64,000 nt of DNA from Methanothermobacter thermautotrophicus (GTDB lineage Archaea; Methanobacteriota; Methanobacteria; Methanobacteriales; Methanothermobacteraceae). The stretch covers positions 496,001-560,000 of the forward strand of contig NZ_QKOF01000006.1 of assembly GCF_014889545.1 (NCBI RefSeq), read 5' to 3'. Shown in pieces: positions 51,624-61,410 of this stretch. Under the pieces are notes generated by a model that searched no databases, was not told the DNA's origin, and saw nothing but the letters and a program-made list of their open reading frames with translations. Positions within the stretch are counted from its first letter, which is position 1. Each line of letters starts with the position of its first letter. Both the position numbers and the translations under genes were made by a program.

Positions 51624-51721
51624 GGTATTCCTCATAGAAACGATTTATTTAGATGATAAATGTTAGATTTATTATATTAAACCGTGATCCATATATATTT
51701 GTGTGTCACCGGAGGTTGTGT

Positions 51722-52489
51722 ATGTTTGATCCACTGGAACTGAAAAATTCAGTCATAAATTTTTTCAATAAAAGGAGACATCCCGGTGGAGGTTACACGC
51801 TCTACGAGGGCCTCCCTGATTCAAAGAACACCTTCTATGCCATCAGATCCTTTGAGGTCCTTGACTACGAACCCCCCGGCCTTGAGGAGACCCTTGACTG
51901 GCTCGAGGACCTCCACAGGGGAGGGACCTTCGCTACCCAGGGGCTCTTCTACAGGTGCAGTATCCTCAGAGATTATGGCATGGACTTTGAAATACCTGAG
52001 AAATTCACTGAGATGCTTAGGAGATCCTACAGGAAATCAAACATTGAGATAACCTACTACATGGACTCCATCCTGAGGATGCATGGTGAGTACCTTGATG
52101 AAATACCTGAATGGGTGCTCTCAGTTCAGAATGAGGATGGGGGATTCGGGGTCTATGGTTCAGATATTATCAACACCCGATTTGCGGTTGAAATACTCAG
52201 TTCCCATGGAGTGAAGATTGAGGTTGACAGGGTCCTCGGGTTCACGGATTCCTGTTTCTCGGATGGTGCATGGAACTTCACACCCATATCATATCCGCCC
52301 TACATTGAAACCGTCCACTCTGGCTTCCGAATCAATGAGATCTTGAGAGGGAGAGCGGAGGATGTAACAGACTTTGTAATGAAAATAAGGAACCCTGATG
52401 GCGGCTTCAGGAGGTCAGTTTACATGGGAATCTCTGAACCGGAATACACATACAGGGCAATCTACATGCTGACACGTATTCATGGATGA
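51722..52489 (+). CDS. prenyltransferase/squalene-cyclase repeat protein
   Basis: 255 residues with alpha-alpha toroid repeats: Gly-Gly-type turns HPGGGYTLYEG, NEDGGFGVYGS, CFSDGAWNFTP and NPDGGFRRSVY space the helices. This is the fold of protein prenyltransferase beta chains and triterpene cyclases; the DXDD acid of cyclases is not visible, so activity cannot be claimed. ATG 51722 follows GGAGGTTGTGT. Alone between the DHH gene and the MFS transporter. Confidence 0.75.
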   Translation: MFDPLELKNSVINFFNKRRHPGGGYTLYEGLPDSKNTFYAIRSFEVLDYEPPGLEETLDWLEDLHRGGTFATQGLFYRCSILRDYGMDFEIPEKFTEMLRRSYRKSNIEITYYMDSILRMHGEYLDEIPEWVLSVQNEDGGFGVYGSDIINTRFAVEILSSHGVKIEVDRVLGFTDSCFSDGAWNFTPISYPPYIETVHSGFRINEILRGRAEDVTDFVMKIRNPDGGFRRSVYMGISEPEYTYRAIYMLTRIHG

Positions 52490-52589
52490 TGAACCACAAT
52501 AGCATATGATGAAATCATTCTCTTTAAGCTCTACAAAAACGAATTGATCCTGAAGATACCAATACTGAGAAATCATTCTAAGGAGTATA

Positions 52590-52695
52590 ATTATGAGAAA
52601 ATCAACGGCATTCATTGTAATTCTTGGAATCGTGAGTCTCTTATTATGAGAAAATCAACGGCATTCATTGTAATTCTTGGAATCGTGAGTCTCTT
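52590..52695 (+). repeat. perfect 53-bp tandem duplication at the start of the MFS gene
   Basis: Copy 1 is 52590-52642 and copy 2 is 52643-52695, identical over all 53 bases, each starting ATTATGAGAAAATCAACGGC. Both carry the same ATG (52593 and 52646). Because 53 is not a multiple of three, the first copy reads into a stop, while the second continues into the transporter. Confidence 0.97.
52593..52649 (+). CDS. 18-codon upstream ORF made by the duplication
   Basis: The ATG of the first copy has the strong AAGGAG site 7 nt upstream (52580-52585). It encodes 18 residues repeating the transporter's own start (RKSTAFIVILGIVSL) and stops at TGA 52647-52649, which overlaps the transporter ATG as ATGA. 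Probably translated; whether the peptide matters is unknown. Confidence 0.5.
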   Translation: MRKSTAFIVILGIVSLLL

Positions 52696-53797
52696 CGCTG
52701 ACATGACCTATGAGGGTGGCAGGGGGATAACGGGGCCCTTCCTGGCTTTCCTTGGTGCCAGTGCCTTCATGGTCGGATTTGCAGCCGGCTTCGGGGAGCT
52801 ATCAGGCTATCTTGTAAGGTTTCTCTCAGGATACATCTCTGATAGAACCGGGAGGTACTGGCTCATAACCTTTGCAGGATACCTGATAAACCTGCTTGCA
52901 GTCCCCCTCCTTGCATTTGCAGGTAACTGGCAGGTCGCGGTTTTGCTGATCATACTTGAGAGGCTCGGTAAGGGCCTCAGGACACCCCCAAGGGATGCCA
53001 TGCTATCCTATGCATCATCTGATATGGGTCATGGTGCTGGATTTGGACTGCATGAAGCCCTTGATCAGATAGGGGCAGTTGCTGGTCCCCTGATACTATT
53101 CATGGTCCTGGCATCAGGTGGAAGCTACAGGGAGGGATTTCTGGTCCTCCTGGCACCCGCCACTGTTGCCATTGCAGTTCTCACAATGGGTTACATCCTG
53201 TTCCCGAGGCCATCTGAACTTGAGGCATCAGGTGAGATTGATTACAGACATCTCAGGGGGGCTTACTGGCTTTACCTTGCCTCGGTATGCTTCGTTGCCC
53301 TCGGCTATGCTGATTTCCCCCTGATCGGATATCATCTTGGAGTCAGTAGTGTGCTGGAGCCCTCAAAGATCCCCCTTATATATTCACTCGCCATGCTCAC
53401 CGACGCCCTTTCAGCCCCCTTATTTGGCAGATACTTTGACAGGTACGGTTTCAGGGTCATGGCCCTTGCAGTTCTCATTTCAATGTTCTATGCACCACTG
53501 TCATTCCTTGGAGGTTCATGGGCTGCATTTGTGGGTGCTGTCCTCTGGGGTGTGGGTATGGGGGCCCAGGAGTCTGTTATGAGGGCTGCTGTTTCTGTCT
53601 TCTCATCCCCAGAGAGGAGGGGTTCTGCCTACGGCACATTTAATACAATCTTCGGTGTGGCCTGGTTTTCAGGTAGCCTCATCATGGGTTACCTCTATGG
53701 AGTGTCTGTACATGGACTTGTGGCATTCTCAATCATCACACAGTCCGCGGCTCTGATCATTCTTCTGAGCCTTGAAAGATTCAGGTCTGTTAGTTAA
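52646..53797 (+). CDS. major facilitator superfamily transporter
   Basis: 383 residues, about 11-12 transmembrane helices. The first loop SGYISDRTGRYW is the MFS signature and YFDRYGFR is its counterpart in the second half. Drug or small-molecule efflux is possible; substrate unknown. The start ATG 52646 lies in the second copy of a 53-bp duplication and has no good ribosome-binding site of its own, but overlaps the stop of the upstream 18-codon ORF (ATGA), so translation is probably by reinitiation. An alternative longer frame from 52544 reads the first copy out of phase and is unlikely. Confidence 0.88.
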   Translation: MRKSTAFIVILGIVSLFADMTYEGGRGITGPFLAFLGASAFMVGFAAGFGELSGYLVRFLSGYISDRTGRYWLITFAGYLINLLAVPLLAFAGNWQVAVLLIILERLGKGLRTPPRDAMLSYASSDMGHGAGFGLHEALDQIGAVAGPLILFMVLASGGSYREGFLVLLAPATVAIAVLTMGYILFPRPSELEASGEIDYRHLRGAYWLYLASVCFVALGYADFPLIGYHLGVSSVLEPSKIPLIYSLAMLTDALSAPLFGRYFDRYGFRVMALAVLISMFYAPLSFLGGSWAAFVGAVLWGVGMGAQESVMRAAVSVFSSPERRGSAYGTFNTIFGVAWFSGSLIMGYLYGVSVHGLVAFSIITQSAALIILLSLERFRSVS

Positions 53798-54033
53798 AAG
53801 CCCCCCGCAACATGGAATTTCCTTAGACCTGCGGATTTTCCACAATTTATATTCGACCGAAAAGAACATACCATCAGATTCAGCATTATCATCCTAAAGT
53901 ATATATGGATAAATGTTAACAGATAAAGTGTATCCATTAGGTGATGGAGTCCACCTTTAACCGCTTTTTCTGGCTGATGACTCCTGCATAAAAAAAATGT
54001 AGGAGGAGCTGTCTTCCTAATGGAGGTATTAAC

Positions 54034-55233
54034 TTGGAGTATGTTGCATTCAGCGTAGCTGTTATCATACTACTTGGTCTGCTATTCAACAAGGTCTTCA
54101 CAAGGGCAAGGCTCCCGGGAATCCTTGGGATGCTGATACTGGGTATCCTTATAGGGCCCCATGGATTGAACCTGATCTCAAAGAGCATAATGGATATATC
54201 CCCTGACCTCAGGGTTATAGCCCTCATAATAATCCTGTTGAGGGCAGGGTTTGGTATAAACCTTGAGAGCCTCAGGAAGGTGGGAATGACTGCAGTCAAG
54301 ATGAGCTTCATACCCGACGTCGTTGAGGGCCTTGCAGTGATGGTGGCCTCACACTACATACTCGGACTTCCCATCATTGAGGCGGGTATACTGGGCTTTG
54401 TTATAGCCGCAGTCTCACCGGCAGTCATAGTCCCCCAGATGCTATCATTCATCGAGAGGAGGATGGGAACAGCCAAGGGCATACCCACGATCATACTGAC
54501 GGGGGCATCAGTTGATGATGTGGTCTCAATAACGCTGTTCTCTGTATTCCTGGGCATATACCAGGGACAGCAAGTTAACCTGCTTGTTGAGGCCATTGGA
54601 GTTCCACTATCGATACTGACCGGGATAATCGCAGGCCTTGCTCTTGGTCTTGGTCTGGTATACCTCTTCAGGAGGTTTGAGATAAGGAACACAGAGAAGA
54701 CGCTCATAATTCTGGGTGCGGCCATTCTGCTCAAGAACATTGGTGACGTTCTCAGCACCCATATTCCAGTCGCCGCCCTTGTGGGCGTCATGGTGGTGGG
54801 ACTTGTCATCCTCGAGAGGATGCCTGAGACTGGTCTCAAATTATCTGAGAAGTTCAACAAGGTCTGGATATTCGCGAAGATACTCCTCTTCGTCCTTGTC
54901 GGTGCACAGGTGGATGTGAGGCTCATATTCCATGTTGGCCTGCTGGGGCTTGCGGTGATCACCATTGGACTGATGGTGAGGAGTCTCGGTGTGCTGGTCT
55001 CCCTTAGAGGAACGGATCTTAACCTGAAGGAGAAGGTGTTCTGCATCGCGGCATACATACCAAAGGCGACGGTACAGGCGGCCATAGGTGCAATACCCCT
55101 TGCCGCCGGAGTGGCTGCTGGTGAAACAATACTTGCAATGGCTGTGCTTGCTATCCTCTTCACAGCACCCCTCGGATCCCTGGCTGTGAAATGGACGGGT
55201 GAGAGGTTCCTGGAGGTTGAAAGGGCGGATTAA
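54034..55233 (+). CDS. monovalent cation:proton antiporter (CPA family)
   Basis: 399 residues, about 12 transmembrane helices: ILGMLILGILIGPHGLNL at the N-terminal half, GASVDDVVSIT with paired Asp for ion binding, and IPKATVQAAIG near the end. Likely Na+/H+ or K+/H+ exchange. It has no C-terminal RCK/TrkA regulatory domain. The start is TTG 54034 behind GGAGGTATTAAC. Convergent with the lipoprotein gene (13 nt between stops). Confidence 0.9.
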   Translation: MEYVAFSVAVIILLGLLFNKVFTRARLPGILGMLILGILIGPHGLNLISKSIMDISPDLRVIALIIILLRAGFGINLESLRKVGMTAVKMSFIPDVVEGLAVMVASHYILGLPIIEAGILGFVIAAVSPAVIVPQMLSFIERRMGTAKGIPTIILTGASVDDVVSITLFSVFLGIYQGQQVNLLVEAIGVPLSILTGIIAGLALGLGLVYLFRRFEIRNTEKTLIILGAAILLKNIGDVLSTHIPVAALVGVMVVGLVILERMPETGLKLSEKFNKVWIFAKILLFVLVGAQVDVRLIFHVGLLGLAVITIGLMVRSLGVLVSLRGTDLNLKEKVFCIAAYIPKATVQAAIGAIPLAAGVAAGETILAMAVLAILFTAPLGSLAVKWTGERFLEVERAD

Positions 55234-55246
55234 AACTGATTGTTGA

Positions 55247-55735
55247 TCAGACAAATTTTTCAGGATTTTTTTTAACAATCTCCATCCTTTCACTTTCAAG
55301 TTCTTTTGCTGTTCTCATGTAGCTGTTTGCCATTTCAATGTTGGAGTTACCGTTCTCTGTCTGATTGAGGCTGAACATCTGGATGGCATTTTTAAGTTCA
55401 CTGGTGGCGTTTATCTTGGCTTCAAGTTCAGATACGAGGATTTCAAGGTAATTAACAATTACCGGATCTCCACCATTCCTGGCATAGCCCAGGGCCTCGG
55501 ATGCAAGGTCCCTGGCGGATCTGTACTCTGAAGCTGCGAGTTCACACTTTGATAGTGCCTCATCGAGTTTGAAGCTGTTGGCTGCAATGGCGGATTCATT
55601 GAAATAGGAGTCGCCCTTCTTTATATGATCGTTTATCTCGGGCACCAGCGTATTTATGCTGCTGTTTCCAGAGTTTATGCAGCCACTCACAGCCACAACG
55701 AGAATTAAAAGGGTGATAAACTGGATACGCTTCAT
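55247..55735 (-). CDS. lipoprotein with helical, charged body
   Basis: 162 residues: hydrophobic leader of about 15 residues then lipobox VSGC, so anchored outside by a modified Cys19. The body is all-helical (ELESERMEIVKKN-type segments, many Glu/Ser/Asn), family unknown. The frame stays open upstream to 55900 with an ATG at 55891 behind AGGTGGTC, but that extension would put 52 residues before the leader; ATG 55735 is chosen. Confidence 0.75.
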   Translation of the reverse strand: MKRIQFITLLILVVAVSGCINSGNSSINTLVPEINDHIKKGDSYFNESAIAANSFKLDEALSKCELAASEYRSARDLASEALGYARNGGDPVIVNYLEILVSELEAKINATSELKNAIQMFSLNQTENGNSNIEMANSYMRTAKELESERMEIVKKNPEKFV

Positions 55736-56105
55736 GTTGGATCTCTTTATAATCTGGAAAATAAAAGTTTTGGGGTTAAGGGCGGATACACTGCATTGAT
55801 TTATTTGTTGACTGAAGGTGCTCAGCTGGCTAAGGACTCGATCAGGTTCCCCTGTGAATGCCCCAGCACCCGACCCATTGTATGGTGGCTCATGCTGACC
55901 ACCTAATCTCAGGTCATTCAGGATTGCTGTTTCTTAAAGTTCAGGATCATAATTGCTGGCTGTCCTGAACTCCATAAAACCCTGAGTTCAAGGCAATCCA
56001 TGTCATCAAGCAAGTGGTGGCGTGTCTGATCTTTATAGCCTTTTGATTTGAGGATGCGGTGTGTATTCGGTCTCAATACCACTGAAAAAAGGTAATTTGA
56101 GGGTC
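55736..56105. other. gene-free gap between the lipoprotein and desulfoferrodoxin genes
   Basis: 370 nt. Contents: the open upstream extension of the lipoprotein frame (to 55900), the inverted repeat TGAACTC/GAGTTCA near 55967-55992, and the A6 run at 56085-56090, which is the T-run behind desulfoferrodoxin on the minus strand. No RNA gene or other ORF is recognised. Confidence 0.55.
56085..56090 (-). terminator. T6 terminator after desulfoferrodoxin
   Basis: On the minus strand T6 occurs 16 nt after the desulfoferrodoxin stop, suitable for ending the rubrerythrin/desulfoferrodoxin transcript. Confidence 0.4.
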
Positions 56106-56480
56106 TCAGTACCAGAGGCCATGTATGTTGCAGTATATCCTCACCATGAGTTCTGAAGCCATCTCAAGGGGGAATTCTGCCTCCGGCTTATCTCCCGGTT
56201 TAAGGTCCTTTCTGTAGACCCTGTCTCCTGCCATGACCTCTATCCACTGGATGTAGTGGTTCTCCTCCATTGGGTGTGGAACCTCACCCACCCTGACCCT
56301 GATGCCAGCACCGGTTTCTTCCACCACCGGGACGTGCTTCTCTGGTCCAACATCGGTTCTTCTTGCAACCAGTAGTTCCATAGGCTGATTACAGCATACA
56401 AGCTGTCCAGCTCCAGGGTTAAGGACTTCAACGATGTTACCGCAGACGTTGCACCTGAATACCTGGTTTGTTTCTGTCAT
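56106..56480 (-). CDS. dfx: desulfoferrodoxin (superoxide reductase)
   Basis: Reduces superoxide to peroxide without making oxygen, an anaerobe's defence. 124 residues with the N-terminal desulforedoxin-type iron site (Cys10, Cys13, Cys29, Cys30) and the catalytic site with Glu-Lys-His (EKHVPVV, His49), HYIQWIEV, and CNIHG (Cys117, His120). Its start is 9 nt after the rubrerythrin stop; the pair would turn superoxide into water. Confidence 0.95.
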   Translation of the reverse strand: MTETNQVFRCNVCGNIVEVLNPGAGQLVCCNQPMELLVARRTDVGPEKHVPVVEETGAGIRVRVGEVPHPMEENHYIQWIEVMAGDRVYRKDLKPGDKPEAEFPLEMASELMVRIYCNIHGLWY

Positions 56481-56489
56481 GGGAGACCC

Positions 56490-57074
56490 TCAGTATTCCT
56501 CACATTTCACCTGGAAGTACCTGCTGGGGTGGTCACATGATGGACACTTCTCGGGTGGTTCTGTTCCCTCATGGACGTAGCCGCATTTTCTGCAGACCCA
56601 GGCCACGGGTTCATCCTTCCTGTAAACCTTACCTGTCTCAACCAGCTTGAGGAGCCTTCTGTAGCGTTCCTCGTGGTGCTTCTCAGCCTCTCCTATTGCC
56701 CTGAGCCTCTTTGCAATTTCAGGGTATCCCTCCTCCTCTGCCACATCAGCAAATTCAGGGTACATCTCGCTGTTCTCATAGTGCTCACCTTCAATGGCGG
56801 CTATGAGGTTCTCATCTGTGGTTCCAAGTGTCAGGGGGGCCTCTGCATCCACCAAAATTGAGCTGAGATCCTCACCGGCCTCCTTCCTGAGGTCATTTAT
56901 CAGGCGGAAGAGCCACTTGGCATGCTCCCTCTCATTATCTGCTGTGGTCAGGAATATCTCGGATATCTGCTCGAATCCTTCCTTCTTGGCGATTTTGGCA
57001 TAGAAGGTGTACCTGTTTCTTGCCTGGCTCTCACCGATAAAGGCCTTTGTAAGGTTTTCAAGGGTTCTTTTCAT
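56490..57074 (-). CDS. rbr: rubrerythrin
   Basis: Peroxide reductase, 194 residues: N-terminal di-iron four-helix domain ([54 protein letters not shown] with the Glu/His ligands) and C-terminal rubredoxin domain ([10 protein letters not shown]...CPSCDHP). ATG 57074 follows GGGTGAAAAA; the longer frame to 57089 is not needed. Upstream of desulfoferrodoxin in the same operon. Confidence 0.95.
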   Translation of the reverse strand: MKRTLENLTKAFIGESQARNRYTFYAKIAKKEGFEQISEIFLTTADNEREHAKWLFRLINDLRKEAGEDLSSILVDAEAPLTLGTTDENLIAAIEGEHYENSEMYPEFADVAEEEGYPEIAKRLRAIGEAEKHHEERYRRLLKLVETGKVYRKDEPVAWVCRKCGYVHEGTEPPEKCPSCDHPSRYFQVKCEEY

Positions 57075-57160
57075 TTTTTCACCCATCACTTTTTACATCA
57101 ATATTTATGAACATAATGATATTAATAATTTCATTTCATCTGCTGGTTGAAGCAAAGCTG

Positions 57161-59146
57161 CTATCCACTGTGCCCCCTGAAGCTGAAGGTCCTTGCGTTC
57201 AGGGCGACTATGACGGTGCTCAGTGACATGAGAATTGCCCCCACCGCAGGACTTAGGATGATGCCCTGCCCGTAGAGGACTCCTGCTGCCAGTGGGAGGG
57301 CTATGACATTGTATCCTGTTGCCCAGATGAGGTTCTCCTTCATCTTGCTGTAGGTGGCTGCTGCAAGGTCCATGAGATCCACAACGTCGAGGGGGTTGCT
57401 CCTCACAAGGACGACATCGGCGCTATCCATTGCAACATCCGTGCCGGCCCCTATTGCCACACCAATATCTGCCTGTGCAAGGGCCGGGGCATCATTTACA
57501 CCATCACCCACCATCACAACCCTCAGCCCCTCCTCCTGAAGCTTCCTTATTTCATCATACTTCTCAATGGGCATGAGCTCAGCCATGTAATCGTCTATAC
57601 CAACCTCTGAGGCAACCCACCCAGCCACTGCACTGCTGTCACCTGTTAACATGAGGCACCTGACACCCCTTGATCTGAGTATCCTTACAGCCTCCCTGGC
57701 CTCCGGCCTTATCATGTCTCCCAGGGCGATGCAGCCCCTGAGTTCATCATCCACAATCACAAATACGGTGGTCTTGGCCTGCTCCATCAGCTCATCAACG
57801 CGGGGGTCACTGATTCTGAAACCAAGCTCCTCTGTGTAGCCGTAACTGAGCACCTTAACCATTGAGCCGTTAACACGTCCCATCACACCCCTACCCTCTA
57901 TTGAGTTGAAGTTTTCCACCGGGAGGACCTCATCCACGGTTTCAACTATCCCCCTTGCTATTGGGTGGCTGGATCCTGATTCAACGGCCGCGGCATAGGA
58001 CAATATTTCACCCTCATCCATTTCAGGGTCAAAGGATATAACATCGGTTATTCCAGGTTCACCCATGGTGAGGGTGCCTGTCTTGTCAAATACAACCACA
58101 TCAGGTTTTCTGGCATTCTCGAAGGCTTCACGGTTCCTTATGAGTATACCCCTACCTGCGGAGATGGCTGTTGAGACTGCTATGACGAGGGGTATTGCAA
58201 GTCCCAGTGCATGGGGGCATGCGGTGACCATGAGGGTGACGGCCCTTTCAAGGGAGAAGAAGACACCCATCCCCAGTAAATACCAGGCCATGAACGTTAG
58301 AAGCCCACCCAGGAGGGCGATGGATGTTAACCAGAAGGCGGCCCTGTCTGCAAGCACCTGGGTCCTTGTTCTCCCCTCCTGGGCCCTGCCCACAAGTTCA
58401 ATGATCTGGGAGATGAAGGACTCCTCACCCACACGTTCAACCTCCACTGTCAGGGATCCTCCAATGTTGATGGAACCCCCGATGACTGCATCCCCGGGCA
58501 CCTTCTTCACGGGCCTTGATTCGCCTGTCAGGAGCGATTCATTGACATGGGACTCCCCCCTGATGACGGTTCCATCTGAGGGTATCCTCTCACCGGCCCT
58601 CACAACCACGAGGTCGCCTGGTTTGAGGGTGCTAACCTCAACATCCTCAACCCTGCCATCAACCACAAGGTGGGCCCTCCCTGGGAGTAGCCCTGCAAGC
58701 CTTTCAATAGCCCCCGCTGCACTCCCCACGGACCTCATCTCTATCCAGTGACCCAGGAGCATAACATCTATCAGTGTGACGAGTTCAACAAAGAATACCA
58801 TCCCCTCGAGGCCCAGAATCACCCCAAGGCTGTAGGTGTATGCCACCGTGATTGCAACTGCAATGAGTGTCATCATACCGGGGCTGCGTGATGATAGCTC
58901 CCCCAGGGACCCCCTCAGGAAGGGGTATCCACCATAAAGGAATATCACTGATGATAGGATGAGCACCAAGTATTCGCTGCCCTTGAAACTGAACAGGACC
59001 TTGCCTGTTGGAAGTTCACCCAGAAGGATGACGGGAACCGTCAGTAGAAGGCATACCATGAACCTCCTCCTGTAGTCCTCCTCGTGGTGCCTGTGCATAT
59101 CCATCATATCTGAACTCTCCTTTCCGTGATTCCTGTGCCTGTCCAT
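57161..59146 (-). CDS. copB: copper/silver-type P1B ATPase (CopB-like, CPH motif)
   Basis: Heavy-metal export ATPase, 661 residues. N-terminus is His-rich (DRHRNHG, MHRHHEED) instead of a CxxC metal domain. Phosphorylation site DKTGTLT, LTGES in the actuator, and the transmembrane metal motif TACPHALGLA, where CPH (not CPC) defines the CopB class thought to move Cu2+ or Ag+. MVGDGVNDAPAL closes the P domain. The start (ATG 59146 or 59149) overlaps the stop of the DUF255 gene, with GGGGGTG as ribosome-binding site, so the two are coupled. Confidence 0.93.
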   Translation of the reverse strand: MDRHRNHGKESSDMMDMHRHHEEDYRRRFMVCLLLTVPVILLGELPTGKVLFSFKGSEYLVLILSSVIFLYGGYPFLRGSLGELSSRSPGMMTLIAVAITVAYTYSLGVILGLEGMVFFVELVTLIDVMLLGHWIEMRSVGSAAGAIERLAGLLPGRAHLVVDGRVEDVEVSTLKPGDLVVVRAGERIPSDGTVIRGESHVNESLLTGESRPVKKVPGDAVIGGSINIGGSLTVEVERVGEESFISQIIELVGRAQEGRTRTQVLADRAAFWLTSIALLGGLLTFMAWYLLGMGVFFSLERAVTLMVTACPHALGLAIPLVIAVSTAISAGRGILIRNREAFENARKPDVVVFDKTGTLTMGEPGITDVISFDPEMDEGEILSYAAAVESGSSHPIARGIVETVDEVLPVENFNSIEGRGVMGRVNGSMVKVLSYGYTEELGFRISDPRVDELMEQAKTTVFVIVDDELRGCIALGDMIRPEAREAVRILRSRGVRCLMLTGDSSAVAGWVASEVGIDDYMAELMPIEKYDEIRKLQEEGLRVVMVGDGVNDAPALAQADIGVAIGAGTDVAMDSADVVLVRSNPLDVVDLMDLAAATYSKMKENLIWATGYNVIALPLAAGVLYGQGIILSPAVGAILMSLSTVIVALNARTFSFRGHSG

Positions 59147-61173
59147 CATTTCACCCCCAGGTACTCCATGATCCATTCAGGGTCCTCCGTTGGTGGGTGA
59201 CACGTTTTTCTATCACAGAGGTAGTAGGTGCAGCCATCACCCAGCGCCACCTTCTCATTGAGGTGTGGCGGAGCAAAGGACCAGTCTTTCCCCATTACTG
59301 TGAGGGTGAAATCCGGTATCAGGGTTTTCCTGAGAACTGCAGGTATTTCTGGTTCTCCAGTGCAGACAACCACAAGGGACCTTCCACCATGGATGGCCCA
59401 CTCTGCAGATGACAGGAGGAAGGTGTGGGCCCCTGGAGAGGATTCAGCCCTCCTGGCGAAGGCGCCCAGTATCCCCCGGGCCTCAGCTATAAGTTCATCA
59501 TCCTCAAGGATGCCACCGAGCCTCAGAAGGTTCTGCATGTGAACAGAGTTACCTGATGGAATCGCACCATCAACTGATTCCTTTGGCCTCACAATAACGT
59601 CCGGATCATCCGTCAGATAAAAGCCACCATCAGAATCCCTGAAGTTATCCCTGAGGGTCTCTGTGAGTTCAAGGGCTTTTCTGATGTAGCCCTCCCTGAG
59701 GGTTGCGTCATACATTTCAAGGAGGCCCCATATCAGGAATGCGTAGTCATCAAGTTTCCCGTTTATGGCTGCCTCACCATCGCGGTACCTGTGGAGCAGC
59801 ACCCCATCGGACATTAGCCTATCTTCAATGAATTCAAGGCACCCTTCAGCTGCCCTGAGGGATTCATCGTGATCAAGGACCTTGCTGCAGCGTGCGAGGG
59901 CGCCGATCATCAGACCATTCCAGTCTGTCAGTATCTTGTCATCCACTGCAGGGGCCTGGCGCTCAAGCCTCCTGGTAAGCAGCACCCTCCTTGCTTCCTC
60001 TATTCTCTCACTGAGTTCCTCCAGGGTCAGGTTGAACTCCTCTGCCACCCCCTCAGGGGAGTCCACATGGAGTATGTTCTCACCCCTAACTTCGCCCCTG
60101 AAATTACCATCCTCAAGGACGTTGAAGTAGCGCATCACGATGTCTGCATCATCACCGAGGGCCTCCCGTATCTCTGATGCCCTCCAGAGGTAGTAACCGC
60201 CCTCAACGCCACCACTCTCAGCATCCACGGCCGAGTAGAATGCGCCCTCAGGGGACTGGAGGTCCCTGCGGACATACTCTGAAATCTCAAGGGCGGTCCT
60301 CCGGTGGAGCTCCTCACCCGTCACCTGGAAGGCCTCAAGGTAGGCTGTCATTGTGAGTGCCTGGTCATAGAGCATCTTCTCAAAGTGGGGTATCGTCCAT
60401 GTTGGCTCAACAGCGTATCTGTGGAAACCGTAACCCAGCTGGTCATATATTCCACCGTACCTCATCCTCTCAAGGGTGAGTCTGACCATTTCAAGGGCCT
60501 CCCCGTCACCCCTCCTGAGGTGGTAGGTGAGCAGGAAGTGGATGTTGTGGGAGGTGGGAAATTTCTGCTGGGACCCGAAACCTCCATTTTTCCTGTCAAA
60601 ATTCCTTCTGAGGTACTCGTAGGCCATATCCACGGTTTCAAGTTTAATCTGGTATGAAGAAGACTTTTCCTTCAGGGCCTCCACGACCTTCCTCGCGGTC
60701 TCAGCTATCCCGTCGGGGTCGTTCTTCCAGAGCAGCGCAATCCTCTCAAGGATTGTCCTGAGACCGGGGGCTCCTCCTCTGTCATCTGGAGGGAAGTATG
60801 TCCCTGCAAAGAAGGGTTCACCCTCGGGTGTCATGATGATTGTCAGGGGCCATCCACCGCTACCTGTCATCATCTGGCAGACCCTCATGTAGATGGCATC
60901 AATATCCGGACGCTCCTCCCGGTCCACCTTAACAGCAACAAATTCCCTGTTTAGTATATCTGCGATTTCAGGGTTCTCAAAGGATTCCCTTGCCATCACA
61001 TGGCACCAGTGACATGTGGAGTATCCTATCGATAAAAATATTGGCTTCCTCTCTGCAATGGCCCTTCTGAAGGCATCATCACCCCATGGATACCAGTTCA
61101 CAGGGTTGTGTGCATGCTGCAGTAAATAGGGACTCTTCTCCTTTATGAGAGAATTGGTGTACTCATCTTTCAT
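59146..61173 (-). CDS. DUF255 thioredoxin-domain protein (YyaL/SSP411-like)
   Basis: 675 residues: an N-terminal thioredoxin-like domain (DUF255) with [12 protein letters not shown] and [14 protein letters not shown] (C-x2-C), followed by a six-hairpin glycosidase-like helical part ([36 protein letters not shown]). No activity is firmly known. It overlaps the CopB-like ATPase gene, suggesting a common stress or thiol/metal role, which is inference only. Normal family length. Start ATG 61173. Confidence 0.92.
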   Translation of the reverse strand: MKDEYTNSLIKEKSPYLLQHAHNPVNWYPWGDDAFRRAIAERKPIFLSIGYSTCHWCHVMARESFENPEIADILNREFVAVKVDREERPDIDAIYMRVCQMMTGSGGWPLTIIMTPEGEPFFAGTYFPPDDRGGAPGLRTILERIALLWKNDPDGIAETARKVVEALKEKSSSYQIKLETVDMAYEYLRRNFDRKNGGFGSQQKFPTSHNIHFLLTYHLRRGDGEALEMVRLTLERMRYGGIYDQLGYGFHRYAVEPTWTIPHFEKMLYDQALTMTAYLEAFQVTGEELHRRTALEISEYVRRDLQSPEGAFYSAVDAESGGVEGGYYLWRASEIREALGDDADIVMRYFNVLEDGNFRGEVRGENILHVDSPEGVAEEFNLTLEELSERIEEARRVLLTRRLERQAPAVDDKILTDWNGLMIGALARCSKVLDHDESLRAAEGCLEFIEDRLMSDGVLLHRYRDGEAAINGKLDDYAFLIWGLLEMYDATLREGYIRKALELTETLRDNFRDSDGGFYLTDDPDVIVRPKESVDGAIPSGNSVHMQNLLRLGGILEDDELIAEARGILGAFARRAESSPGAHTFLLSSAEWAIHGGRSLVVVCTGEPEIPAVLRKTLIPDFTLTVMGKDWSFAPPHLNEKVALGDGCTYYLCDRKTCHPPTEDPEWIMEYLGVK

Positions 61174-61410
61174 TGGCTCCCCCTCAATGGTATATATGTT
61201 GATGACACTTTATTAATTGAGGGGTTGATTCTACTATCCTGGTCTGCTGATTGTAAACTGTTCCATCCTCTTGCTGTGCCAGATGAGATACTTGCATTCC
61301 AGGTTTTCATTAAAATTGTTCCATAATATTCCAGCATCCTGTCATAAGATCGAATCCTTTAATTAATTCTCCCTTCAAATTCATCTGTATAAATGATCAG
61401 GTGATCCGCA

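Noticed and set aside
52544-52645. Longer N-terminus for the MFS transporter from TTG 52544
   Set aside because: It reads the first 53-bp copy out of phase, giving a hydrophilic sequence unlike an MFS start; no ribosome-binding site.
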